64,000 nucleotides of DNA. Source: Helicobacter sp. GTDB lineage: Bacteria; Campylobacterota; Campylobacteria; Campylobacterales; Helicobacteraceae. Of the stretch, positions 1 through 9,640 are shown piece after piece. Numbering within the stretch: position 1 is the first letter of the stretch; each line of letters starts with the position of its first letter. The stretch lies in contig NZ_JALEIK010000004.1 of assembly GCF_022770205.1 (NCBI RefSeq), positions 29,055-93,054 on the forward strand. The letters are read 5' to 3'. A program made the translations under genes and the position numbers. The notes beneath the pieces are model-generated. The model was not told where the DNA came from. It searched no databases and saw only the letters and a program-made list of their open reading frames with translations.

Positions 1-2
1 AT

Positions 3-680
3 ATTGATAAAATATTGAAAACTCGCACTATGTGGCTAGAAAATGGCAATACAACACAAGCCACAAATGAAATAAAAGCCCTTTTTGAAAATGGCAATAC
101 AACGCTTTTTGCCACGCCTAAGCCCGAAGCCCTAATTAAACGCATTATAGAAATATCAACACAAGAAAACGACTTAGTAATGGACTTCTTTGCAGGAAGT
201 GGCACCACTTTAGCTGTAGCTCATAAAACGAAACGCAAGTGGATAGGTATAGAACAAATGGAGTATATAGAATCTATTACAAAAGAGCGGCTTAAAAAAG
301 TAACAGAAGGTGAGCAAGGTGGTATCAGCAAAGCAGTAAATTGGCAAGGAGGTGGGAGCTTTATCTATGCAGAGTTAATGCCTTTAAATGCGACATATAA
401 AGAAAAAATACAAAATATAAATGATGCAAAAATGCTAGATTCTATTTATAAAGATTTAGAATCTAAAGCCTTTTTAGATTATCGTATAGATTTAGATAGT
501 CTTTTAAAAAATAAAGAGTTTAAAGACTTAGATTTACAAGACAAAAAAGAAGCCTTGCTAAGCATTTTAGATTCCAATATGGACTATGTGTTATATGGAG
601 ATATACAAGATGAGGATTATGCAATCTCTAGCGAAGTTATAGAACTTAATAAAATATTTTATGGTGATAGCGATGAGTAA
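3..680 (+). CDS. mod: Type III restriction-modification DNA methyltransferase (Mod), C-terminal part, cut by window start
   Basis: This is the C-terminal portion of an adenine-specific DNA methyltransferase; the reading frame is open to base 3, so the gene begins outside the window. The visible part carries a motif X-like stretch (TPKPEALIKR) followed by the SAM-binding motif DFFAGSGTT, about 50–65 residues into the window. Finding motif X and motif I near the C-terminus fits the beta-class order (catalytic motif IV, target recognition domain, then X and I) typical of type III Mod subunits. The first apparent start is a TTG at base 15, which is internal and not the true start. The last codons overlap the start of the Res gene, so the two are translated together. 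Its DNA target cannot be read because the recognition domain lies outside the window. Confidence 0.9.
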   Translation: MDKILKTRTMWLENGNTTQATNEIKALFENGNTTLFATPKPEALIKRIIEISTQENDLVMDFFAGSGTTLAVAHKTKRKWIGIEQMEYIESITKERLKKVTEGEQGGISKAVNWQGGGSFIYAELMPLNATYKEKIQNINDAKMLDSIYKDLESKAFLDYRIDLDSLLKNKEFKDLDLQDKKEALLSILDSNMDYVLYGDIQDEDYAISSEVIELNKIFYGDSDE

Positions 681-3231
681 AAAACTATATGAAACCTTAC
701 TAGAAGAGTTTGGAAAAAGAGGATTAGAAGAGATAGAGATACCTTTTTATATCAAAGAAAATTTATCCAAAGAGCTAAGAATCTACCAAGAAAAAGCACT
801 GAAATATTATTATGCTAATGGAGATTCTATAAAACAAAATCATTTAATGTTTAATATGGCAACAGGTAGTGGCAAAACGCTCATAATGGCTGCTTTAATG
901 CTTGAATGTTATAAGAATGGATATAGGGATTTTATTTTCTTTGTCAATTCTAATTCTATACTAGAAAAAACTAAGGCGAATTTTGCTGATAAATCTTCAA
1001 GTAAATATCTTTTTAAAGAAAATATTAATATAGATTCTAAAAATGTAGAAATTAATATTATTAATAATCTAAGTGAGAGTAAAGAGGAATGCATCAATAT
1101 ACATTTTACAACGATACAAGCTTTATACTCTTTGTTTAAAACAGAAAAGGAAAATTCTTTAAGTTTTAGTGATTTAGTGGATAAAAAGATTGTGTTATTA
1201 GCCGATGAAGCACACCATTTAAATAGCAATACCAAAAGTAAAAGTGAAAAAGAAAATAAAGAGGGGTGGGAGAAAAATATACATAAGGCTTATGCAAGCA
1301 ATAAAGAAAATTTATTATTTGAATTTAGTGCTACAATACCACAAGAGGCTAATGTTTTAGAAAAATATACAGATAAAATCATTTATGAATATGCTTTAAA
1401 AGAGTTTTGCAAAGATGGCTATTCTAAACGGATATTTCTAACAAAATATAGCAATGAAACCTTAGAGTATAGAATCTTAGGCAGTATGCTAGCAAGCCTT
1501 TATAGAGAGCTACTCGCACAAAAGCATAATATACGATTAAAACCTGTAATAATGTATAAGAGTGAATCTATAAATGAATCAAAACAAAATCAAAAGCTTT
1601 TTATAGATTTTTTAGAAAATTTAGAAGATTCTCAAATAAGTAGATTCTATGAAAATATTGATAAACAAAGTGAGCTTTTACATAAAAGCTTAGAATTTTT
1701 TAAAAAAGAATATGGCTTATCGTATGCAAATAACATTATTCACTTTTTAAAGAATAACTTTAAATCATTGTATATATTAAACACAAATAATGAAAAAGAG
1801 CTTGAAAAAAATCAAGTATTATTAAATACCTTAGAAGATATAAGCAATGAAATAAGAGTGATTTTTTCAGTAGATAAACTCAATGAAGGTTGGGATGTGC
1901 TAAACCTTTTTGATATAGTAAGACTTGGAGGCAATAAAGCTAGTAAGGCTATTACAACTAAGGAAGTGCAGCTTATAGGAAGAGGTGCTAGATATTATCC
2001 TTTTAAAACACCTTCATTGGAATTTAATGATAATTCCAATGATGATTTTATGTCTATAAGAAAATATGATAATGACTTAGACAATGAGCTAAATGCATTG
2101 GAGAGACTAAGCTACCATACTATTAATGATGTCGCATTTATTAAAAATCTTAATGAAAGTATGAATAAGCAGGGCTTGTTATTTGAAGAAGAAAAAATGC
2201 GTGTGGATTTAATTGTCAATGAAAAGATAAAGCCTATTATTGATAATAACGAAATTTATTATGCTAATAATAAAAGGACTAGAAGAATAGATTTAACACA
2301 TTTTTCTATGACAAGAACTGAAATAGAGCAGAAAATAAAAGGACTACAAATTCCACTTTTTTCAAACTCTATAAAAGAGAGTGAAGAAAAATTTGAAAAA
2401 ATGAAAGAAGAATATGATTTGCAAAACTCTTCAACACTTGAATCCCTTATAGAGACTAAATATTTTTTAAAAGCAATGAATATGTTAGGACTTAGTTTTA
2501 AAGAAATTAATAAGAATCTTGACTTCACAAGCAAAAGGGATTTTATAGAAAATTATTTAAAAAAAATATATGTATGCTTTTCAAAAAAACAAACATTTAA
2601 TATGGAAAATAATATTGAAATAGCAAAGTATGTTTTGAAAAATTTTAAATCCTTAAAGCAAAGTATCAAGCAGGAATATGAAGTAAGGGATTTTGAGGCT
2701 CATAAATTTAATATAGGCGATAGAATAATCTTTAAAAACAATGATGATAAATTTGAAGATTCTAAATTTACTTGGTTATACCATAAGGCTTTTTGCTATG
2801 ATAGTAAGCTAGAAATAGAGTTTTTGGAATTTATACAGAGCAAAAAAGATGATATTGATGCGATATTTTCTCAATGGTTTATTGTGCGAAATGAAGGATT
2901 TAAAGAATTTAAAATTTATGATAATCGCAAAGATGAAGTAACTTATGGAATGGGCTTTGAGCCTGATTTTATTTTCTTTGGCAAAAGATTGGATGAAAAG
3001 AATGATAAGTTTTTAAGTATTCAATGTTTTATAGAAATAAAGGGAGAGCATTTAGTGCATAAGGATAGCTGGAAAGAGAAGTTTTTAGAAATCTTAAAGG
3101 GTGAAAAAATTAATGCAGAGATAAATAAAACATTGACATTAGAATCTTTACCATTTTTCATAGATAAAGATATAAGCAAAAATCAAACATTTATTGATGA
3201 ATTTGACGAGTTTTTAAATAAACAGAAATAA
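673..3231 (+). CDS. res: Type III restriction enzyme Res subunit (helicase-nuclease)
   Basis: ATP-dependent translocase and endonuclease subunit that cuts DNA when complexed with Mod. The N-terminal superfamily 2 helicase core shows Walker A ATGSGKT (about residue 65), a DEAH box in LLADEAHHL (about 180), FSAT motif III (about 220) and the arginine-finger motif QLIGRGARYY (about 435). The C-terminus carries a PD-(D/E)XK nuclease signature, EPDFIFF followed by IEIKGEH. The length, about 852 residues, is slightly below the usual 900–1000, but all domains appear present. Two in-frame ATGs exist, at 661 and 673; the second is preferred because a GGTGAT stretch precedes it at a usable distance. 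Both overlap the end of mod. The region is visibly more AT-rich than the rest of the window, which suggests horizontal acquisition. Confidence 0.92.
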   Translation: MSKKLYETLLEEFGKRGLEEIEIPFYIKENLSKELRIYQEKALKYYYANGDSIKQNHLMFNMATGSGKTLIMAALMLECYKNGYRDFIFFVNSNSILEKTKANFADKSSSKYLFKENINIDSKNVEINIINNLSESKEECINIHFTTIQALYSLFKTEKENSLSFSDLVDKKIVLLADEAHHLNSNTKSKSEKENKEGWEKNIHKAYASNKENLLFEFSATIPQEANVLEKYTDKIIYEYALKEFCKDGYSKRIFLTKYSNETLEYRILGSMLASLYRELLAQKHNIRLKPVIMYKSESINESKQNQKLFIDFLENLEDSQISRFYENIDKQSELLHKSLEFFKKEYGLSYANNIIHFLKNNFKSLYILNTNNEKELEKNQVLLNTLEDISNEIRVIFSVDKLNEGWDVLNLFDIVRLGGNKASKAITTKEVQLIGRGARYYPFKTPSLEFNDNSNDDFMSIRKYDNDLDNELNALERLSYHTINDVAFIKNLNESMNKQGLLFEEEKMRVDLIVNEKIKPIIDNNEIYYANNKRTRRIDLTHFSMTRTEIEQKIKGLQIPLFSNSIKESEEKFEKMKEEYDLQNSSTLESLIETKYFLKAMNMLGLSFKEINKNLDFTSKRDFIENYLKKIYVCFSKKQTFNMENNIEIAKYVLKNFKSLKQSIKQEYEVRDFEAHKFNIGDRIIFKNNDDKFEDSKFTWLYHKAFCYDSKLEIEFLEFIQSKKDDIDAIFSQWFIVRNEGFKEFKIYDNRKDEVTYGMGFEPDFIFFGKRLDEKNDKFLSIQCFIEIKGEHLVHKDSWKEKFLEILKGEKINAEINKTLTLESLPFFIDKDISKNQTFIDEFDEFLNKQK

Positions 3232-3261
3232 AAATATTAAGCCCTATTCTTTATCATCCAT

Positions 3262-3600
3262 TTATTTATTGTGTTTAAAATTTTGCAAATATTTATAAAT
3301 TGCTTCAATCTCATTTGCTGTTAAATAATACTTTGGCATCACACGCTTTCCTTTTTGCAAAGCATCTTTAAAAGTTTCAAAATCTAAATTATTAATGCGC
3401 GGAGCATAAATAAATTTTGTCTGACCTTTGTGCGTGTAATTTGCAATTTTATCCCCCTGCCCATATTGTCCGTGGCATTCCACACAACCAATTCCGCGCG
3501 GATTTTCATAAAGCATTTTTCCATATTCAAGCGGAGTAATAAAACTTTCTCCTGCCTTCAAAAACACTACACTGCATATAAAAGCTAGCATAAAATACAA
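3262..3600 (-). CDS. Small periplasmic c-type cytochrome
   Basis: A monohaem cytochrome c of about 110 residues. The haem-attachment motif CVECH lies near residue 39, and a Met in the sequence RVMPKYY near residue 88 is the likely sixth iron ligand. The N-terminus is a hydrophobic signal peptide. The start is either TTG at 3600, with a GGGA-type ribosome site five bases upstream, or ATG at 3591, which is farther from that site. It is convergent with the Res gene and stands alone, so the sequence does not tell which electron-transfer chain it serves. The fold is that of soluble class I cytochromes c; the exact partner is unknown. Confidence 0.85.
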   Translation of the reverse strand: MYFMLAFICSVVFLKAGESFITPLEYGKMLYENPRGIGCVECHGQYGQGDKIANYTHKGQTKFIYAPRINNLDFETFKDALQKGKRVMPKYYLTANEIEAIYKYLQNFKHNK

Positions 3601-3713
3601 AGCAATCCCTTTAAAATTTTCTCAAATCATAGCAAAAATAGATTTAAATGCACTTGTAAAGGCTTTAGTAAAAATTCTAAATTGGCTTAAAGATATAAAA
3701 ACTTTACTTTTAC

Positions 3714-3719
3714 TATAAT
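3714..3719 (+). promoter_or_regulatory. Probable -10 box upstream of folD
   Basis: A perfect TATAAT lies 43 bases before the folD start in an AT-rich leader. Campylobacterota promoters rely mainly on the -10 element with periodic AT-rich upstream DNA, and no clear -35 is visible here. It would drive folD and the tightly linked lepB, M50 protease and rpiB genes. Confidence 0.5.
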
Positions 3720-3762
3720 TGCAAAATTATTTTAAAAAATTTTAATTTTTAAGGGCTTAGGA

Positions 3763-4614
3763 ATGCAAATTTTAGATGGAAAGGCACTCGCACAAGAGAT
3801 TGAAAACACTATCCAACAAGAAGTGCAACTTCTAAATAAAGAAGGCATAACTCCCGGGCTTGCTGTGATTTTAGTTGGCAATGATCCTGCTTCACAAAGC
3901 TATATCAATATGAAAGCAAAGGCTTGCAAGCGCACTGGAATCTACTCTATCACACACGAAATGCCAGAAAATATCAAGCAAGAATCCCTCTTACAAACCA
4001 TTGCAATGCTTAATCAAAACCCAAACATTGATGGAATCCTAGTGCAACTCCCATTACCAAAACACATTGACACAACTGCTGTTTTAGAAACCATTGCGCC
4101 GCACAAAGATGTTGATGGATTCCATCCTTTTAATATGGGGCGCATTTTTGCAAATCTTGATGGCTTCATTCCTGCTACACCAATGGGAGTTATCACGCTT
4201 TTAAAGCATTACAACATTGCATTACAAGGGAAAAATGTAGTCATTGTTGGTGCTAGCAATATCGTTGGCAAACCTTTAGCCGCCCTATTTTTAAACCAAA
4301 ACGCAACCATTACGCTTTGTCATATTTACACACAAGATTTAATCCAGCACACCAAAAAAGCGGATATTTTATGTGTGGCTGTGGGAAAACCAAATCTTAT
4401 TTCAAAAGATATGGTAAAAGAAGGAGCAATCGTTGTGGATATAGGGATTAGTAAATTAGATGATGGTAAAATCCTAGGCGATGTGGATTTTTTAAATGTC
4501 TCTCCAAAATGCAGCTTCATCACTCCAGTCCCCGGTGGCGTTGGACCAATGACAATTGCTTCACTGCTACAAAATACACTAAAAGCGGCAAAACTCCGCA
4601 CTAAAAAACACTAA
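3763..4614 (+). CDS. folD: Bifunctional methylenetetrahydrofolate dehydrogenase/cyclohydrolase FolD
   Basis: Interconverts 5,10-methylene-THF, 5,10-methenyl-THF and 10-formyl-THF, supplying one-carbon units for purines and formyl-Met-tRNA. The 283-residue length is standard. Visible signatures are the catalytic YxxxK region (SYINMKAKACK, about residues 48–58), VQLPLPKHI (about 96), the NADP-binding GASNIVGKP (about 163) and the C-terminal PGGVGPMTIASLL. It is the first gene of a plus-strand cluster; lepB begins nine bases after its stop. H. pylori has folD next to lepB in the same way. Confidence 0.97.
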   Translation: MQILDGKALAQEIENTIQQEVQLLNKEGITPGLAVILVGNDPASQSYINMKAKACKRTGIYSITHEMPENIKQESLLQTIAMLNQNPNIDGILVQLPLPKHIDTTAVLETIAPHKDVDGFHPFNMGRIFANLDGFIPATPMGVITLLKHYNIALQGKNVVIVGASNIVGKPLAALFLNQNATITLCHIYTQDLIQHTKKADILCVAVGKPNLISKDMVKEGAIVVDIGISKLDDGKILGDVDFLNVSPKCSFITPVPGGVGPMTIASLLQNTLKAAKLRTKKH

Positions 4615-4622
4615 GGATTCCA

Positions 4623-5438
4623 ATGCGCAATATTTTTGTTAAATTCTTTCATTTTGCAAATAGCTGGATAGGCACAATTGTGATTGTGCTTGGGGTTATT
4701 TTTTTTGGCATACAAGCCTTTGTGATTCCAAGCGGAAGTATGTTAAACACGCTACTTATTGGAGATAATCTCTTTGTTAAAAAATTTTCTTATGGAATCC
4801 CAACACCTACAATTCCTTGGATTGAATTACAAATTTTGCCCGATTTTAACAAGAATGGACATTTATTTGAAGGAAAACGACCAGAGCGCGGAGATATTGT
4901 CGTTTTCAGAGATCCCAATGCACCAAAAATCCACTTTGTTAAGCGCAATGTTGCCATTGGTGGTGATGAAATTCTCTACACAAAAGAAGGATTATGGGTG
5001 CATTTTAGCAGTGCTTCTAACTACAAAGACACGAGTGCTAAATCACTTACATTTAATAACAAAACATTCTACTATGAACCTTACGCAAAGCATCACGCGG
5101 GAGTGCATTACACAGACACTTCCCTAGATGCTTTCCACCAACTCATAATTTTACAGCACAATGGTGAGAAAATTGCAATGGAACCTGTGCGCTTGAGCAA
5201 TGGTGCCTTAGGATTCCACGCTATTGTTAAGGAGGATGAATATTTTATGATGGGTGATAACCGCAATAATTCTAGCGACTCTCGCTTTTGGGGTGCTGTG
5301 CCTTATAGATACATTGTAGGCAAACCTTGGCTTATCTATTTCAGTTGGGATGATGCTTTTAATATCCGTTGGGAGCGCATTGGAAAAAGTGTAGAAAGCT
5401 TAGAAAAACAAGCCCTTAAAACAAAAATGGAATCCTAA
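4623..5438 (+). CDS. lepB: Signal peptidase I LepB
   Basis: Membrane-bound serine protease that removes signal peptides from proteins exported by Sec. One N-terminal transmembrane helix (about residues 14–34) is followed at once by the box B motif PSGSM with nucleophile Ser39. The general-base lysine is in HFVKRNVAIGGDE (about residue 115), and the conserved GDNRNNSSDSRFWG box follows near residue 215. At 271 residues it is of normal size. The stop codon abuts the start of the M50 protease gene, so co-translation is likely. Confidence 0.97.
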   Translation: MRNIFVKFFHFANSWIGTIVIVLGVIFFGIQAFVIPSGSMLNTLLIGDNLFVKKFSYGIPTPTIPWIELQILPDFNKNGHLFEGKRPERGDIVVFRDPNAPKIHFVKRNVAIGGDEILYTKEGLWVHFSSASNYKDTSAKSLTFNNKTFYYEPYAKHHAGVHYTDTSLDAFHQLIILQHNGEKIAMEPVRLSNGALGFHAIVKEDEYFMMGDNRNNSSDSRFWGAVPYRYIVGKPWLIYFSWDDAFNIRWERIGKSVESLEKQALKTKMES

Positions 5439-6110
5439 ATGTTTGACATTCCATTGCTTTATAAAATTCCCATTATGATGCTTGCGCTTTTAGTAGCAAT
5501 CATCGGGCACGAGATAATGCACGGCTACATTGCACTAAGGTTTGGCGACACAACGGCACGCGATGCAAAACGCCTAAGTTTAAATCCCATTGTCCATATT
5601 GATTTAATCGGCTCAATTGTAATCCCCGGAGCTTTGTTTTTAGCAAATGCTCCTTTTTTATTTGGTTGGGCAAAGCCAGTGCCTGTGCGCATTGATCGCG
5701 TTGTGTATAATGGCGGATATTTTGGAGCTTTTAGTGTTTCAATAGCAGGCGTGGCGTATAATTTTACTCTAGCAGTGTTTGCTAGTGTTTTAATTTACAC
5801 ACTAGAGAGTAATAGATTTATCGCATTAGAAAATGGACATTTTCTTTTATTGCTGTTTCTTTATTTTTTCTTACAACTTCTCATTTATAATGTTGTGCTA
5901 GCTGTGTTTAATCTTATTCCGATTCCACCTTTAGATGGTGCAAATGCAGTGGCTTATTTTGGATTAATGTTTAAAAATGATTTTTTTGCAAGAATTTTTA
6001 ATAAGATTCCACCAATGACTGGAATGCTAGCACTCATCATCCTCTTAAGCACACCGCTATCAAATCTCATTTTTATCCCCGTGCAATCCATTATTAATTT
6101 GCTTTTATAG
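5439..6110 (+). CDS. Site-2 protease family (M50) membrane metalloprotease
   Basis: A compact intramembrane zinc metalloprotease of 223 residues with about five hydrophobic segments. The zinc-binding HExxH motif is H24-E25-I-M-H28 in the first helix, and the third ligand is the Asp of NLIPIPPLDG near residue 165. There is no PDZ domain, so it belongs to the short S2P subgroup rather than to RseP. It starts immediately after the lepB stop and is followed by rpiB, the order found in H. pylori. Its substrate is unknown. Confidence 0.9.
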   Translation: MFDIPLLYKIPIMMLALLVAIIGHEIMHGYIALRFGDTTARDAKRLSLNPIVHIDLIGSIVIPGALFLANAPFLFGWAKPVPVRIDRVVYNGGYFGAFSVSIAGVAYNFTLAVFASVLIYTLESNRFIALENGHFLLLLFLYFFLQLLIYNVVLAVFNLIPIPPLDGANAVAYFGLMFKNDFFARIFNKIPPMTGMLALIILLSTPLSNLIFIPVQSIINLLL

Positions 6111-6118
6111 GAGATTTT

Positions 6119-6544
6119 ATGCAGTTTTTCATCGCAAGTGATCACGCAGGTTTTCATCTAAAAACTTCCGTTTTAGAAATGTTAAAACAAATGGAATATG
6201 AAGTGATAGATTTAGGACCAACGGATGCAGAGCGTGTGGATTATCCAGATTTTGCAAATATTTTATGCAAAAAGGTATTAGAAAATACAGGAAGTTTTGG
6301 AGTCTTAATTTGTGGTAGCGGAATTGGAATGAGTATTGCTGCTAATCGCCATCAAGGAATCCGTGCTGCACTTTGCACAGAGCCTTATAGTGCTGCGATG
6401 AGCCGTGCGCACAATAACGCCAATGTGCTTTGCCTTGGTGCGCGCATAGTTGGAATCGGAATGGTAGAAAGCATTCTAAAAAGCTTTTGTGAAGGAGTTT
6501 TTGAAGGTGGTCGTCACGCTTGTCGCATAGACAAATTACAATAA
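6119..6544 (+). CDS. rpiB: Ribose 5-phosphate isomerase B
   Basis: Interconverts ribose 5-phosphate and ribulose 5-phosphate in the non-oxidative pentose phosphate pathway. The N-terminus FIASDHAGF and the active-site loop CGSGIGMSIAANR (catalytic Cys65) are diagnostic of the RpiB/LacAB family. The length of 141 residues is typical. A good AGGAG ribosome site precedes the ATG. It follows the M50 protease gene by eight bases. Confidence 0.96.
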   Translation: MQFFIASDHAGFHLKTSVLEMLKQMEYEVIDLGPTDAERVDYPDFANILCKKVLENTGSFGVLICGSGIGMSIAANRHQGIRAALCTEPYSAAMSRAHNNANVLCLGARIVGIGMVESILKSFCEGVFEGGRHACRIDKLQ

Positions 6545-6554
6545 AGGAATCTTT

Positions 6555-6893
6555 ATGGCGCAATTTACGCAATGGCTATTTTTAACCACTTTTATTCTTT
6601 TTATTTTATTTATGGTTGTTAAAACTTTCTTTTACAAAAGCATTGCCCAAAAAGAAGAAAAAAACAGCGCAGTGATGAAACTCACCTTGCAAGAAGCAGA
6701 GATTCTAATCCGCAAACACCAACTCCAACTCCAAAGAGCACTAGGAAACATTGACATTCTAACTGATGAAATCACTGCCCTACGCAATGAAGTCAAAGCC
6801 TTAAAACAACGCAATTCTCAATACCGCGTAGAGAGCGAAAAATACAAAAGTAAAATTAAAGATTTAGAACAAAAAATTGAAGCACTGCTATAA
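6555..6893 (+). CDS. Membrane-anchored coiled-coil protein of unknown function
   Basis: A 112-residue protein with one N-terminal transmembrane helix (about residues 7–27) and then a long charged helical region (about 45–112) rich in Leu, Lys, Glu and Gln with heptad-like spacing, so probably a coiled coil. I do not recognise a named family. H. pylori has a hypothetical gene at the equivalent place beside rpiB, which suggests conservation within the genus. It lies ten bases after rpiB and ends convergently with thiL. It may be a small structural or scaffold protein of the inner membrane, but this is inference. Confidence 0.75.
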   Translation: MAQFTQWLFLTTFILFILFMVVKTFFYKSIAQKEEKNSAVMKLTLQEAEILIRKHQLQLQRALGNIDILTDEITALRNEVKALKQRNSQYRVESEKYKSKIKDLEQKIEALL

Positions 6894-6907
6894 CACTAAT
6901 GCGCATT

Positions 6908-7792
6908 TTAAGCGTGCCAATTCTTTTTGGATTCCATAAATTTTCCACGCACTGCCTTTGCAAAGGGAATAAAAGCGTGGCGGTGTTTTTTAGCAAGATT
7001 TTGCATTTTTTTTAATCGCATTTTAGGAATTGCATAAAGCATTTGGTATTCCTCCGGTGCATACAACCAATCTCCTTTAGGCTTAAAAACTCTGAAACTT
7101 AAGCGATTTAAACGGCTAAGGCGTGGAAGCTCCATAAAGATTCCATCTGAAATATCCATTCCAGCCCTTGCAATAAAATTAAGTTCTAAAAGCATTTTGG
7201 GATATAAAATTGGCTTTGCAAAGCGCGTGTTGCTTTGGATTTTGCTATTTTTATGGAATCGTAATGCGATTTTTAATGCCTTTGCGTTTTTGCCAAAAGC
7301 CTGTGTTTTGCAATGCGTTAGCACACTATTTGGACTAATATAGCCTAAAATATCCCCCTTTTTAATGCCTGCTCTAGTTAGAATTCTGCCTTTTTGCACT
7401 TTGCCTAAAAGCGTTAGTGAAAAATGTAGTTTATCTCCAGCAATCGTATCGCCGCCAATGATTTTAACCCTATGCTTTAAAGCGCATCTTCCTATTACAT
7501 TAGCAAGACTGCTAACTTCCTTAAAACTCTTTGGCAAGGCAAGTGTCAAAAGGCAAAAAGATGGAATCGCATTCATCGCATAAATATCTGAGAGATTCAC
7601 AACAAAGCATTTTTCCACAAGGGATTCCAAACTCCCCCACACACGCTTAAAATGCACATTTTCAAAAAATGCATCACTTGCCACAATATAGCCTGAGCAA
7701 TCCCTAGCAATCAACACCCCATCATCGCCAATTCCTTCTGTCGCACCGCTTTGCACTAGGGAGCGGATAAACGCCTTCTCTCTATCTTGCAT
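6908..7792 (-). CDS. thiL: Thiamine-monophosphate kinase ThiL
   Basis: Phosphorylates thiamine monophosphate to thiamine pyrophosphate, the last step of cofactor synthesis. The 294-residue protein shows the N-terminal GIGDDGVLI nucleotide/Mg motif, SDAFFENVHF (usually DxxVEGVHF), KIIGGDTIAG and AGMDISDGI, the ordered signatures of the PurM/ThiL fold. The C-terminal third is Lys/Arg-rich and less conserved. It is the last gene of a minus-strand run and begins only three bases after nadC ends. No TPP riboswitch is visible nearby. Confidence 0.9.
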   Translation of the reverse strand: MQDREKAFIRSLVQSGATEGIGDDGVLIARDCSGYIVASDAFFENVHFKRVWGSLESLVEKCFVVNLSDIYAMNAIPSFCLLTLALPKSFKEVSSLANVIGRCALKHRVKIIGGDTIAGDKLHFSLTLLGKVQKGRILTRAGIKKGDILGYISPNSVLTHCKTQAFGKNAKALKIALRFHKNSKIQSNTRFAKPILYPKMLLELNFIARAGMDISDGIFMELPRLSRLNRLSFRVFKPKGDWLYAPEEYQMLYAIPKMRLKKMQNLAKKHRHAFIPFAKAVRGKFMESKKNWHA

Positions 7793-7795
7793 CCA

Positions 7796-8623
7796 TTAAT
7801 CAATTTTCATACTCAAATCCACCCAAACTGCTTGATGGATAATCGCACCTGATGAAATCGCATCTACTCCACTTTTTGCATACTCTAAGACATTTTCTAG
7901 CGTGATATTGCCACTGGCTTCTAAAAGCACATTTGGAGCTATTGCATTGCGCATTTTGACAACATCTTTAATGCTCTCAATGTCCATATTATCGCACATT
8001 AAAATATCAATCTCAGCTTCTAATGCTTCCTTTGCCTGCAATAAATTCTCGCATTCTACTTCAATCTTTGCGGTAAATGGAATCTTTTTGCGAATGTCTT
8101 TGACAAATTTATTTAACGCTAAAATCCTTGTTAAATGCGTATCTTTTAACATCAAACAATCATCTAATCCTAAGCGATGATTGATAGCACCACCATTGCG
8201 CGTGGAGTATTTTTCAAAATCCCTAAGCAACGGGCGCGTTTTACGCGTATCAAGCAAGATACAATTTGTGCCTTCAAGCTTTTGCACAAATTTATGCGTA
8301 AGTGTTGCAATCCCACTAGAATGCTCTAAGAGATTTAAAATTGTGCGCTCTGCACTTAAAATCTCTGTCATTTTTCCCTTGAAAGTTACAAGTTTTTCAC
8401 CTCTTCTAAAAGGCATTCCATCTTCAAAGGTAAATTGACATTCTGTGTTTAAAAGCTCACACAAACGCTCCACATACATTTTACCCGATAGAATCCCCTC
8501 TTCTCTAGCGATGATATAGGCTTCAATTTCTGTATGATTTTGCATACGCATATACAAATCCCCACGCCCAATGTCTTCTTTAAGCACTTCTTTTAAAAAA
8601 TCATCTAATAAAATTTTGTGCAT
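7796..8623 (-). CDS. nadC: Quinolinate phosphoribosyltransferase NadC
   Basis: Converts quinolinate and PRPP to nicotinate mononucleotide in de novo NAD synthesis. Signatures include EDIGRGDLY at the N-terminus, LDTRKTRPLLRDFEKYS (PRPP and quinolinate binding), GGAINHRLGL and IEVECENLLQA. At 275 residues it is full length. It lies just downstream of nadA, as in H. pylori, so the two consecutive steps are co-transcribed. Confidence 0.97.
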   Translation of the reverse strand: MHKILLDDFLKEVLKEDIGRGDLYMRMQNHTEIEAYIIAREEGILSGKMYVERLCELLNTECQFTFEDGMPFRRGEKLVTFKGKMTEILSAERTILNLLEHSSGIATLTHKFVQKLEGTNCILLDTRKTRPLLRDFEKYSTRNGGAINHRLGLDDCLMLKDTHLTRILALNKFVKDIRKKIPFTAKIEVECENLLQAKEALEAEIDILMCDNMDIESIKDVVKMRNAIAPNVLLEASGNITLENVLEYAKSGVDAISSGAIIHQAVWVDLSMKID

Positions 8624-8634
8624 CTTTTTCCTTT

Positions 8635-9630
8635 TTAAGATAATTCTAACATTTTATCCAATGCCTGTTTTGCTTTTTTTACAATGTTTTCATCAAGTAA
8701 AATCTCATTAAAAGGCTTATTTTCCTTAAGAGACTCCAAACATTTCAACACATCTTCAAGCGTTGTTTCATTCATTGTTGGACACTCTGGCTTTGTAGCA
8801 CTCAGCACAAAGGTGTTTTGGATTCCATTAACTTTTGGTCTTAGACGATTTACCAAGTTAAACTCCGTCCCAACGGCAATTTTTTGATTAGAATCTAACC
8901 CTTGCACATATTTAATAATCTGACTTGTAGAACCCACAAAATCTGCTTTTTCTACGACTTCAGGCTTGCATTCTGGATGCACAACAATTAAAATCCCCGG
9001 ATATTTTGCACGATAAAAATCGATGTCTTTTGTGCTAAAGAGTTGATGCACAGAGCAAAATCCGTGATAACAAACCACATCTGCATCCCTAACTTTATCC
9101 ACACTATCCACACCTAAAATCGCACTTTTTAGCCCATTTTGGTGCGCAAGATTCTGCCCTAAACAATAATCGGGCAAAAAGAAAATCTTTTTTTTCTGTT
9201 TGAGTGCGTATTCTAAAATCTTAGAAGCATTAGAGCTTGTGCAAACCACACCACCTAGTTCTGCAACTTTTGCCTTAACCTCGGCATTAGAATTAATATA
9301 AGTTACGGGAAAAATTTCTGCAATTCCATACTCTTTTAATTGCGCAATAGAAGTATCAAAATAATCGCTATCAATCATTCTAGCCATAGAACAGCAAGCA
9401 ATTTTTGGCATAAATACGCGTTTTTTTGGAGCTAAAATCTTCACACTCTGCCCCATAAAGCCAACCCCACAAAAGATAATCTTTGATTTTTCACTTGCAC
9501 TTGCCTTGCGTGATAACTCTAAGCTATCGCCTGTTAAATCCGCCATTTCCACCACTGCATCGCGCTGATAATAATGCGCAACAAGCAGTGCGTCAAGTTC
9601 TTTTAATAACTCTTTAATACGCATTTTCAT
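8635..9630 (-). CDS. nadA: Quinolinate synthase NadA
   Basis: [4Fe-4S] enzyme that condenses iminoaspartate with dihydroxyacetone phosphate to give quinolinate. Visible features are [18 protein letters not shown] near the N-terminus, VCTSSNASK (cluster Cys), [21 protein letters not shown] and [13 protein letters not shown], which carries the final cluster cysteine. The 331-residue length is normal. An AAGGA ribosome site sits seven bases before the ATG. It lies between psd and nadC. Confidence 0.97.
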   Translation of the reverse strand: MKMRIKELLKELDALLVAHYYQRDAVVEMADLTGDSLELSRKASASEKSKIIFCGVGFMGQSVKILAPKKRVFMPKIACCSMARMIDSDYFDTSIAQLKEYGIAEIFPVTYINSNAEVKAKVAELGGVVCTSSNASKILEYALKQKKKIFFLPDYCLGQNLAHQNGLKSAILGVDSVDKVRDADVVCYHGFCSVHQLFSTKDIDFYRAKYPGILIVVHPECKPEVVEKADFVGSTSQIIKYVQGLDSNQKIAVGTEFNLVNRLRPKVNGIQNTFVLSATKPECPTMNETTLEDVLKCLESLKENKPFNEILLDENIVKKAKQALDKMLELS

Positions 9631-9640
9631 TTTCTAATCC

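Noticed and set aside
909..1235. Antisense open frame of 108 residues within the Res gene
   Set aside because: It lies wholly inside a well-supported helicase gene, has no ribosome site or recognisable domain, and reads as a low-complexity mirror of the coding strand.
5954..6157. Minus-strand frame across the M50 protease and rpiB junction
   Set aside because: It overlaps two confident genes and shows no family resemblance or start signal.
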